Part shown: piece by piece, positions 1 through 7,355 of the stretch
Layout: every line of letters begins with the position of its first letter
Position numbering within the stretch: position 1 is the stretch's first letter
NCBI RefSeq assembly: GCF_009649785.1
Contig: NZ_WJOK01000025.1
Span: 22,192-86,191 of the forward strand
Length of the DNA: 64,000 nucleotides
DNA from: Agrobacterium tumefaciens
Lineage (GTDB): Bacteria; Pseudomonadota; Alphaproteobacteria; Rhizobiales; Rhizobiaceae
Direction: 5' to 3'
Notes under the pieces: model-generated
What the model was told of the DNA's origin: nothing
The model's input: the letters and a program-made list of their open reading frames with translations, nothing else
Databases searched by the model: none
Translations under genes and position numbers: made by a program

Positions 1-1
1 C

Positions 2-70
2 CTTCGCCGTTACCTTCCAGAACGGGTGATCGACGGCATCCTACGCAGGTTCAACGGCTTCGCCTCTTAG
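2..70 (+). CDS. C-terminal end of an unidentified protein (5'-truncated by window)
   Basis: An open frame enters from the left edge and gives 22 codons before TAG, ending in RRFNGFAS. The tail has basic and hydrophobic residues (VIDGILRRF), which would suit the C-terminus of a short-chain dehydrogenase or similar enzyme, but this is too little for a family call. It lies 96 bp upstream of the nitroreductase gene on the same strand, so the two could be co-transcribed. Confidence 0.35.
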   Translation, partial: LRRYLPERVIDGILRRFNGFAS

Positions 71-166
71 GCTCAAGACGAGAACCCCGCCTCAATCACT
101 CCCGAACCAGGCCCGCAACCCGGCGCTTGTGCCTATGCGCACGCCTGTTGTCCAAAGAGAAGCCCC

Positions 167-787
167 ATGAACGTCATTTCCGCCATTGAAACTCGCCGGT
201 CGTTCCGCCAGTTCGATCCAAACCATGAAATCACTGAGGCGGAGATCGAGCGATTGATCTCGCTCGCCATGCTGTCGCCAACGCCCGGCAACACCCAGCC
301 CTGGCGCTTCGTCGTCGTTCGCGACAAGGATCTGCTCAGCCAAATCCGGGCAGCGTCCTACGATCAAGCGCAGGTCACGGATTCATCCCTGCTTGTGATC
401 ATGACAGCGGATCTTTCGGGGTGGAAAACCGAGCCGACCCGCTATGCCCGCTCTGCCGGACCGGAGATGGCGGAGAAGCTGGCAAATTCGATGATGCAGT
501 TCTACATCGGTCGTGAATGGCTCCAACGTGACGACGCCATGAAATCCTCAGGTCTTGCCGCCATGACGCTGATGCTGGCCGCGCAAGAACTGGGCTATAG
601 TTCCTGCCCGATGGGAGGCATCGATCTTGATGCCGTCGGCAAGCTCATCAACCTGCCTGACGATCATGCCATCTCAATGTTCGTGGCCATTGGAAAGCCT
701 GTTGCCGAAGCTTGGCCACGGGGTGGACAATTGCCTATCGAGGAAGTGCTTGTGAGGGACAGTTTCCAGCGGAAAGCCTTGGGCTAA
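167..787 (+). CDS. Nitroreductase family protein
   Basis: This 206-aa protein has the size and layout of a single-domain FMN-dependent nitroreductase. These enzymes use NAD(P)H to reduce nitro compounds, quinones or other electrophiles in the cytosol. The N-terminus has the FMN-phosphate motif ETRRSFRQF (residues 8-16). SPTPGNTQPWRFVVV (about 37-51) matches the second flavin-contact region, and the C-terminal half has the GYSSCPMGG segment typical of the family. The ATG at 167 follows an AGAGAAG ribosome-binding sequence. The substrate cannot be read from the sequence. It sits just left of the transposition module and could be either part of the host backbone or cargo. Confidence 0.85.
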   Translation: MNVISAIETRRSFRQFDPNHEITEAEIERLISLAMLSPTPGNTQPWRFVVVRDKDLLSQIRAASYDQAQVTDSSLLVIMTADLSGWKTEPTRYARSAGPEMAEKLANSMMQFYIGREWLQRDDAMKSSGLAAMTLMLAAQELGYSSCPMGGIDLDAVGKLINLPDDHAISMFVAIGKPVAEAWPRGGQLPIEEVLVRDSFQRKALG

Positions 788-938
788 TGCATTTCGATTT
801 ATGCGGCTTACAAATGCGCGGTAGGCGTGTTGCTGCGCACTTCGCTACGCAGTGTCTTCCTACTGTCATGCTCGACGAGCATTCTGAGATCTGCTGCGAT
901 TGATATTGGCCAAGCCAATTTTCGCCTGGGAGGTCTCA

Positions 939-2576
939 ATGGCGCAGACACCCAAAGGGGTTCCTATCAGCGAGACGGCTTGGCAGAAGGCGTTGGCTCG
1001 CGAGGCTGTCATTCGTCCTCTCGCTTTCGGCGGGGCGCTGAGCGTCTCGGAGAGATCTTCCGCGTGCAGGCAATTGGGTATCAGACCATCGCGATTATAT
1101 CAGTTACTTAGCCAATTTCGGCGAAAGCCTGTCACCAGTTCGTTGCTGGATGAGACGCCGGGCCCTAAGAAGGGGAGGCGGCTGCTATCTCCAGAACAAG
1201 AAGCGGCTGTCACTCATGCCATCCAGGAAACCTATTGCTGCCGTGAGCGGCCGACAGTCACCGCCGTCCACGACCATGTTCGATTAGTTTGCCGCGAGCG
1301 AAACCTGCCGGCCCCCTCCTGGAAGGCGGTCAAGGCTCGCATCGATCAGGCCGATCGGCAAAAGCTGATCAAAGCCCGAGAGGGCGCACCGGCCGCACGT
1401 CAGCGCTTCTCCGCCGTCGTCGGTGAATATTCTGCAGAGCATGCGATGGAGATTGTGCAGATCGATCACACGTTGGTCGATCTTTTCGTCGTTGATGCTG
1501 TAAACCGCCAGCCGCTACAGCGTCCCTGGCTGACCTTGGCAATCGACATCGCCAGCCGCACGGTGGCCGGCTTCTACCTGAGCCTTGAGCACCCATCGTC
1601 AACATCCGTCGCCTTGGCCATTCGGCACATGGTTTTGCCGAAGGCTTCGTGGCTTGCGGAGCGGAACGTGGTCGGCGACTGGCCCGTGCATGGTTTGCCT
1701 ACCGCCATTCATCTCGACAATGCTCGAGAGTTTCGGGGAAAAGCGCTCGACTGGGGAGCTGCCGAGCACGGCATCAACCTCATTCATCGACCGGTTGCTC
1801 GCCCACATTACGGTGGTCACATCGAGCGGCTTATCGGTACGATGATGGGAGCCGTTCACTTTCTGCCCGGTTCAACCTCGAGTGATATAAGCGCTCGTGG
1901 CGACTACGACCCCCAAAAACATGCTGTCATGACCTTTGACGAGCTGGAGCGATGGCTCACCCTCGAGATCGTCGGCCGCTATCACGCCGATATTCACCGT
2001 GCGCTGAAAATTCCACCACGCCTGGCTTGGGAAGATAGCGTCCTTGCGCGTCGGGAGCCTTTGAGGCTTCCCTACGACGAACACCGTTTCGTCCTGGATT
2101 TCCTACCGTTTGAGGAACGTGTCGTCCGCCGCGACGGACTGCATTTATTCGGCCTCAAATATTGGGACGATATCCTGAGCCCCTGGACCGGTGCGCCGGA
2201 CAAGATGCGGGTTCGTTACGATCCTCGCGATATTTCCTGCGTGTTCGTCGACGGGCCAAACGGCGAGAGCTGGCCGGTACGGTTCGCAGACCTCGGCCGG
2301 CCGCGGGTCACGCTCGGGGAGCACCGGCAGGCCGTGGCCGCTTTGAGGGCTCGTGGTCTGCAATCGGTTGATGATCACCTGATCTTCGAGACCATCGAAG
2401 CCCAGCGACGGATTGTCGAGATGGCAGGTCGTCAAACGCGGAGCGTCCGCCGGGGAGCCGAGCGGCAGTTGAGGGCACTGGCGGCGACCGATCGGCAGCA
2501 GGCGGAAATCACCGATGATGTAGACGGAGATGATTTCTTCGATTTGGCACCGTTGTCGGTGGAGGAATGGTCATGA
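939..2576 (+). CDS. tniA: TniA-like DDE transposase (Mu/Tn7-type integrase core)
   Basis: This 545-aa protein matches the length of TniA from Tn5053/Tn402 elements and should cut and join transposon ends. A DD35E triad is readable: Asp176 in QIDHT, Asp260 in HLDNAREF and Glu296 in GGHIERL, with exactly 35 residues between the last two. The N-terminal third is basic and helical, as expected for the end-binding domains. The C-terminal region resembles the Mu-transposase C-terminal beta-barrel. ATG 939 was chosen because GGGAGG lies just upstream; a TTG at 900 opens the same frame but lacks this site. The stop overlaps the tniB start (ATGA), which suggests translational coupling. The reading frame looks intact. 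Confidence 0.9.
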   Translation: MAQTPKGVPISETAWQKALAREAVIRPLAFGGALSVSERSSACRQLGIRPSRLYQLLSQFRRKPVTSSLLDETPGPKKGRRLLSPEQEAAVTHAIQETYCCRERPTVTAVHDHVRLVCRERNLPAPSWKAVKARIDQADRQKLIKAREGAPAARQRFSAVVGEYSAEHAMEIVQIDHTLVDLFVVDAVNRQPLQRPWLTLAIDIASRTVAGFYLSLEHPSSTSVALAIRHMVLPKASWLAERNVVGDWPVHGLPTAIHLDNAREFRGKALDWGAAEHGINLIHRPVARPHYGGHIERLIGTMMGAVHFLPGSTSSDISARGDYDPQKHAVMTFDELERWLTLEIVGRYHADIHRALKIPPRLAWEDSVLARREPLRLPYDEHRFVLDFLPFEERVVRRDGLHLFGLKYWDDILSPWTGAPDKMRVRYDPRDISCVFVDGPNGESWPVRFADLGRPRVTLGEHRQAVAALRARGLQSVDDHLIFETIEAQRRIVEMAGRQTRSVRRGAERQLRALAATDRQQAEITDDVDGDDFFDLAPLSVEEWS

Positions 2577-3489
2577 CGGTATATTCCCATCTGCTGCCTG
2601 CCTATCGCCAGTATGCCGAGATGGAGATTGAAGAACGGATCGCCTGGATCCGTGCAGATCGTTGGTTTGAAACAGCCGATGCGAGGGCTGCGCTGGCGAG
2701 GCTTGAGGATCTGCTCTCCTATCCGCCACGGGATCGAATGCCCTGTCTGCTTCTCTACGGCGATACCGGTATGGGAAAGACCAAGATCATCCGAAAGTTT
2801 CTCCGGAATCACCAGCCCGTCTTCGATCGTGGAACGGGTGTGACGAGTATGCCGGTCGTGGCGATGCAGATGCCCGCCGAACCCGTCGAGCGCGATGTCT
2901 ACGGTGAACTCCTCAATGCATTAAGTGCACCGGGTCCAAGCGGAGACGCGACCTACCGACTGAAGACTACGTGCCGGACCCTGATGCGAAGGATGGGGGT
3001 ACGGATGCTGATCATCGATGAGATCCATGCCATGTTGACCGGGACATATCGGCAGCAACGGGTCTTCCTCAACGTCATCCGCTTTCTGGCGAATGATCTG
3101 AAAGTGCCGTTGATCTGCGCCGGCACCGATCTCGCCCGGCAGGCTTTGTTGACGGATCCGCAGCTTGCCGAAAGGTTCGAGGCCATCCACCTGAAGCGCT
3201 GGTCCAACACGCAGCAGCTCGCCCAATTGCTCGCAAGTCTCGGGAGTATCCTGCCTCTGCGCGAGCCATCCCAGCTTGGCACCGCAGCGGTGCGCTGCAA
3301 GGTGCTGGATATGACCGACGGCGTTCGGTTCGAATATTTCGCCTGATCGAGACGGTAGCGGTCGAAGCCGTCCGGAATGGGAATGAGAAGATTACCTTGG
3401 AGAGCTTCGACGCGGACAACCTTGTCCTACCTTTGGTCGCGATGGCGCGGCGCACTGAAGGGCGCCTGCGGCGACATGCAAGCTCGTGA
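2573..3489 (+). pseudogene. tniB: TniB-like AAA+ transposition ATPase, broken by a 1-nt deletion near its 3' end
   Basis: TniB is the ATPase that activates TniA and selects target DNA, in the manner of MuB and TnsC. Walker A (GDTGMGKT) and Walker B (MLIIDEIHAML) are intact. The frame runs cleanly to TDGV and then reads RFEYFA and stops at 3346. One added base after 3325 would give TDGVTVRIFRLIET and continue to a TGA at 3487-3489, which overlaps the tniQ start as expected for this operon. The loss is therefore a single base between 3325 and 3326 and removes about 50 C-terminal residues. ATG 2573 fits the GGAGG at 2561 and the ATGA overlap with tniA; ATG 2567 is too close to that site. The nucleotide-binding core is untouched, so partial function or a sequencing error are both possible. 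Confidence 0.8.
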
Positions 3490-4550
3490 GACCGGTGCGG
3501 CTGCTGGCGATCGCCCCACGACCCTTTGAGGATGAACTTCTAAGCAGTTGGCGTTGGCGGGTCGCGAGCCAGTACTCAAGCTCGCCACGGCAGATCGAGA
3601 ACTGGATACGTGGCTCTTGGGACGTCTCGAAGCCGCATCTCCTCAGTGATGATATCCCGGCCGAACAATCCACAACCCGCTTATGGGCCCTGGCCTGTCG
3701 CCTGAAGCAAGCAGATGTGGAGCGTCTGTCTCTGCACAATACCGGGCGCAGCGGGGCGTCTTTCGTTTACGATCCCGCCCATCGAGGCGTTTGCCCGACA
3801 TGCCTGGATGAAGATGCAGAGAAGGGGAGGGACCACTATTGCCGACGATCTTGGGTATGCGTCGAAGCAATTGTCTGCACCCGGCACAAGATTGGCCTCG
3901 AGATTAACTGCGGCGGCTGTTTCCGCACTGGTCTGTTTCAGTTCCGGTCCACACCTGCCGGCGTTGTCAGACTGTTTTGCCGTGATTGCGATACCATTGT
4001 CTCGGCGCGGAGGTTTCGACGCCGCGATCAAACAGACCTGCTGCAGGTTGCCTCGTTTCTCGGCGAGGCCATCGGCAAGGGCGGGTTGGAGTTTGAACGC
4101 ATTGAAACGGCAAGCCGGTTTCTCTGGTCGCCGCGACCGGAGGGGATGCCATACATCGCCGAGCTGGGCTTATCGCTGCCTTATGGTCAACGGCCATCAG
4201 TCACGGCAGGCGCGGCACCGCTGGCCAGCCTTCCACCGGCATGGCGAGCCGTGACCATTACGGCTATTTCCGACCTCCTCTTTGAGGAAACCGCCAAGAA
4301 GCCTCTACTCTCGGCCTCTTTCCGTGAAGCCTTCCGGCAATTCGAGCGCGGGCCGGTCCCCGTGTATCATCAGGCGCCTCCTCAAAGGCTGGCCGCGTCA
4401 GTCCTAAATGTCCGTGCGGAAGCCGAATACCGGCAGTTGGCACGTGACATCATCCAAAGCGAAGGCTGGAAATCTCTGCCAGCCAAGCCAGGGCGAGCAA
4501 GAAACCGGGCAATCGGCAAGCTGATGCTAAGCGCCCTCAATAACGAATGA
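3486..4550 (+). CDS. tniQ: TniQ family transposition protein
   Basis: TniQ/TnsD-type proteins help choose the target site and are needed for Tn5053-family transposition. This 354-aa protein begins with the usual APRPFEDELLSSWRWRVA segment. It has paired cysteine/histidine clusters expected for zinc fingers: CPTC near residue 100, then CVE..CTRH, CGGC and FCRDC up to about residue 165. It starts at GTG 3486, which overlaps the end of the tniB frame as GTGA. This supports one tniA-tniB-tniQ transcript. The 3' end overlaps the convergent resolvase gene by 14 nt. It is somewhat shorter than the Tn402 TniQ but shows no break. Confidence 0.85.
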   Translation: MRPVRLLAIAPRPFEDELLSSWRWRVASQYSSSPRQIENWIRGSWDVSKPHLLSDDIPAEQSTTRLWALACRLKQADVERLSLHNTGRSGASFVYDPAHRGVCPTCLDEDAEKGRDHYCRRSWVCVEAIVCTRHKIGLEINCGGCFRTGLFQFRSTPAGVVRLFCRDCDTIVSARRFRRRDQTDLLQVASFLGEAIGKGGLEFERIETASRFLWSPRPEGMPYIAELGLSLPYGQRPSVTAGAAPLASLPPAWRAVTITAISDLLFEETAKKPLLSASFREAFRQFERGPVPVYHQAPPQRLAASVLNVRAEAEYRQLARDIIQSEGWKSLPAKPGRARNRAIGKLMLSALNNE

Positions 4551-5454
4551 GGCCAAACCGATGTGCCTCATCCAGCAGGTGGCGAACGGAGGAAGGTTGC
4601 CATTTGCGCCCGCCGCGCGCCGGTCGCTCACCCATCTGATCCAGTTGGGCGGCAATATCGCGCAGCGACAGGCTGGGATCAGCAATGGCGATCGCTGCAA
4701 CAAGCTTCATCAGGTGGTCTTCTGGGGCACGACGTGGCGAGCGGGCCAAGAGCTCAGGGTCGGCAAGCTTCTCCCGGACCATTCTATGCACCGCTCGGCG
4801 CAGGCGTTCTACTGTCCAGTCATGGCCCCGGCGATTGAGTACCCGGACCACATTGTCCCAGCTGTGTTGGGGCCGTAGCTGCCGCACCATCGGCAGCCAG
4901 GTTTGGGCGGAGGAGATCAGCTCGTCGAGATAGAGTTTTTCTCGTGCCTTCGACACCGCCTTGATCGCCTCTGGTCGCCGCTCTCGGAGTCCCGGATTGC
5001 CCGGCAGCTTGCCACGCGCTTTTGCCGCCTTGATGCCAGCTTTGGTTCGTTCGGCAATCAGAGCTCGTTCGAGCTGTGCGACGGCGCCGAGCACCTGGAG
5101 AGAAAACATCCCCTGTGGCGTGGAGGTGTCGATGGGATCGCGGATCGATCGGAAATGAACGCCGCGCTCTTCAAGGTCCTCAATCACCTGCAACAGGTGG
5201 CTGACGGAACGGGCGAGGCGATCCAGCCGGACAACGACAAGCACATCGCCACCGGTGAGCTCGCCGAGCAGTCTCGTCAACACCGGCCGAGCGCGCGATG
5301 CACCCGACCCGTGCTCCTGAAAAATCCGCTCGCAGCCGGCGGCGCGCAGCTCGTCCATCTGCGCGTCATGGACCTGATCGTCGGTCGAGACGCGCGCGTA
5401 GCCGATAAGACGTTTCGGGGCCGGCGACTGATTGGCAGCTTGCCGTTTTGCCAT
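4537..5454 (-). CDS. tniR: Serine recombinase/resolvase (TniR-like)
   Basis: This 305-aa serine recombinase of the resolvase/invertase family would resolve the cointegrate formed during replicative transposition. The catalytic domain starts with IGYARVSTDDQ, placing the nucleophile at Ser23. It continues through VVVRLDRLARS and the E-helix region (GAVAQLERALIAERTKAGI), all typical. The part after residue 150 is longer than in Tn3 resolvases. It contains further helical, HTH-like segments (for example LSLRDIAAQLDQMGERPARGG) that should bind the res site. The gene is convergent to tniQ. Its res site would be expected in the 5455-5600 spacer, but no clear subsite repeats were recognised there. 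Confidence 0.88.
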   Translation of the reverse strand: MAKRQAANQSPAPKRLIGYARVSTDDQVHDAQMDELRAAGCERIFQEHGSGASRARPVLTRLLGELTGGDVLVVVRLDRLARSVSHLLQVIEDLEERGVHFRSIRDPIDTSTPQGMFSLQVLGAVAQLERALIAERTKAGIKAAKARGKLPGNPGLRERRPEAIKAVSKAREKLYLDELISSAQTWLPMVRQLRPQHSWDNVVRVLNRRGHDWTVERLRRAVHRMVREKLADPELLARSPRRAPEDHLMKLVAAIAIADPSLSLRDIAAQLDQMGERPARGGRKWQPSSVRHLLDEAHRFGLIRY

Positions 5455-5860
5455 GGTTTTCTCACGCGTTTTTCAGGTGCTTTGTACAGATAATGAATGC
5501 GCGAGAAAATGAACAGTTGCAAGCGTGTTTTATGGTCTAAATACAGCTCCGCCAGACTCGGAATGGGACTTAGAATGAGCATCGGGTCATTGCCTGCGTG
5601 AAACGCGCTCTGGTGGACATCTGCGGCGAAAATGGCTGAAACCAAGGAGTTCAGGGGAGGTGAGGAGGTAATAAGCGCTGCCAGGGCAGGAGATTACGGC
5701 AATATCCGATTTCGCTCGGGAGGAAGGGGAGCTCACCGTGGCTCTCATAGCGGCAGCTATTCCGCCGATCCTCGCTGAAATCTGCCCGAAAGACCGGAAA
5801 ACCGGGCGTTTCCACTCATCCGGGGCGACCGACAAGTCTGATTTGGGGCTTGATATCAAC
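5455..5860. other. Spacer between resolvase and DUF1612 gene, no confident gene
   Basis: This spacer of about 400 bp probably holds the resolvase promoter and resolution site. A plus-strand frame open from about 5676 to 5872 encodes a plausible-looking tail (ELTVALIAAAIPPILAE, then KTGRF). It has no good start or ribosome-binding site and matches nothing I recognise, so it may be the remnant of a disrupted gene. The transposon's right end may also lie here, but no copy of a left-end sequence could be aligned. Confidence 0.3.
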
Positions 5861-5891
5861 AACCATCGATAAGGCATACTTATCGATGGTT
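5861..5891. promoter_or_regulatory. Perfect 13-bp inverted repeat, likely operator upstream of DUF1612/HTH gene
   Basis: The arms AACCATCGATAAG (5861-5873) and CTTATCGATGGTT (5879-5891) are exact reverse complements separated by GCATA. The site lies 85 bp upstream of the start of the HTH protein at 5976. It has no T-run after it, which argues against a terminator. Its size and spacing fit a dimeric DNA-binding protein site. Autoregulation by the downstream HTH protein is an inference from position. Confidence 0.5.
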
Positions 5892-5975
5892 ATAGGCCTG
5901 TCTGGCAAACATACGATGTGAGGAACCAAAACTTTCCCATAGAGTTCTTATAAGACTTCGTTTACCATAATATCA

Positions 5976-7106
5976 ATGGCTTACGATGTATCAGAAATCA
6001 GCATGACAGCTCTGATGCGGCCGGCTTTCGACGCCGGTGTCGCGCTGACCCGTCTCGACGAGCGCGTCGCCCGCTCGCCAGTTGGCGCCGGCTTCCTTGA
6101 GCGGCTAAATTTCGCCGACGCCTGCGCCTCGCTGTGGATCGACGGCGAACTCGTTCACCTCGAAGACCTCGTCCTCCACGACGCCACCCGTGATATCCGC
6201 ACACCGACTCATGAGCTGACAATTGCCCGCGATGTGCTGCGCACCCGCCGGCGCATCGCAACCCAAATACCCGACTGGGCGCTTTCCCCCGATGGTTTGC
6301 GCACGCTGCGGAAAACCTCGGAGATCGGGTCGGGCGGCGGGGACGAGGCGACGACGGCCGAAGTTATTCGGCCGGCGGCCGCGATCGAAGCGGAAGGGGA
6401 GGGGGAGGAAGGTGACGACGTTGGAAATCTCCCTGGCGTCGACTATGCCGCCATCGACGCGCTACTGGCCCGATCGGAGGCTGCGATCGAGAACGCAACC
6501 CGGCCCGGCCGTGGCGGCGGAGCCGAAAAAAATCCGATGATCTATGAACTCGACTGGGATGAGGACGAGCGGCTGGAGGAATGGCGTGGTGTAGTGCGTC
6601 AGGCCGAACATCTGCCGGCGTTGCTACAGGCCATCGTCGCCCTCGATGCCTGGAACGAGCTGTCCGTGCTGCAGCATGCCCCCTGGCTCGGCCGACTGCT
6701 GGCTGCGTCGTTGCTTCGGGAAGCCGGCACCACCACAGGCACTCATTTGGCCTCCATCAATCTCGGCCTCAAAACTATTCCCGTCGATCGGCGCCGGCAT
6801 CGCGATCAGGAGACGCGACTGCTTGCAATTGCCCACGGACTTTTGGCGGCCGCCGAGATCGGCATGAAAGAGCATGACCGTCTGGCATTGGCGCGGAAGC
6901 TTTTCGAGCGGAAACTCGAGGGACGCCGTACGTCGTCAAAACTGCCGGAACTGGTCGAGCTTGTGATGGCGAAGCCGCTTGTTTCGGCCGGGATGGTGGC
7001 CAAAACGTTGGATGTGACGCCGCAGGCGGCGCGGCGGATCGTTTTGGAGCTCGGCCTGCGCGAGATGACGGGCAGGGGGAGGTTTCGGGCGTGGGGGGTT
7101 TTGTGA
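5976..7106 (+). CDS. RHE_PE00001-type protein (DUF1612 with C-terminal HTH)
   Basis: This 376-aa protein resembles the RHE_PE00001 family found in many copies on rhizobial plasmids. These proteins have a DUF1612 core and a C-terminal helix-turn-helix. The N-terminus ([25 protein letters not shown], read in part) has a Fic-N-like look. An acidic, low-complexity stretch rich in Glu and Gly (about residues 118-150) separates it from the core. The last 50 residues ([20 protein letters not shown], then [19 protein letters not shown]) form a clear HTH, so DNA binding is expected. The biological role of the family is not known to me. A perfect palindrome lies 85 bp upstream. ATG 5976 has a weak ribosome-binding site; ATG 6003 is an alternative. 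Confidence 0.75.
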   Translation: MAYDVSEISMTALMRPAFDAGVALTRLDERVARSPVGAGFLERLNFADACASLWIDGELVHLEDLVLHDATRDIRTPTHELTIARDVLRTRRRIATQIPDWALSPDGLRTLRKTSEIGSGGGDEATTAEVIRPAAAIEAEGEGEEGDDVGNLPGVDYAAIDALLARSEAAIENATRPGRGGGAEKNPMIYELDWDEDERLEEWRGVVRQAEHLPALLQAIVALDAWNELSVLQHAPWLGRLLAASLLREAGTTTGTHLASINLGLKTIPVDRRRHRDQETRLLAIAHGLLAAAEIGMKEHDRLALARKLFERKLEGRRTSSKLPELVELVMAKPLVSAGMVAKTLDVTPQAARRIVLELGLREMTGRGRFRAWGVL

Positions 7107-7355
7107 TTTACGGCCTCGGAGTTCGCGTTTGATCTGCTCCGGCAACTTAGAGGTTTTTCTCTGACAGATCAGCGCAAAGCAGTCGACCTGTCCATTGAAA
7201 ATCTGCGCCATCCCCGGAGACGCGTGAACGTTAGCGGACCTGTGGATAGTCACTGATTTGCACAACGCGGGCGCGTCTTGCATGTCGCCATAGTACCCGC
7301 CCTGGTATATCCAAATTCCTTCACGAGTGTATGTCTTGGAGGGGCCGCCCGGTAG

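Larger units (their letters stand above)
939..5454. mobile_element. Tn5053/Tn402-like transposition module (tniA-tniB-tniQ and resolvase)
   Basis: Four adjacent genes reproduce the transposition set of the Tn5053/Tn402 family: a DDE transposase, an AAA+ regulator, a TniQ zinc-finger protein and a convergent serine resolvase. The first three overlap head to tail (ATGA at 2573; GTGA at 3486), and the resolvase overlaps the tniQ end by 14 nt. In this family transposition forms a cointegrate, which the resolvase then resolves. I could not find matching terminal inverted repeats or a 5-bp target duplication, so the coordinates mark only the gene block. The element could extend rightwards and include some of the following cargo. 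Confidence 0.75.

Noticed and set aside
866..900. TGTCATGCTCGACGAGC as a possible left end of the transposon
   Set aside because: Tn5053-type ends begin with TGTC, but no inverted counterpart was found to the right of the resolvase. The partial match AGCATGACA near 5999 lies inside the DUF1612 gene and is most likely chance.
5587..5877. A 96-codon minus-strand frame and a plus-strand frame in the same spacer
   Set aside because: Neither has a good ribosome-binding site or a recognisable motif. They overlap the palindrome and probably reflect spacer DNA or gene debris.
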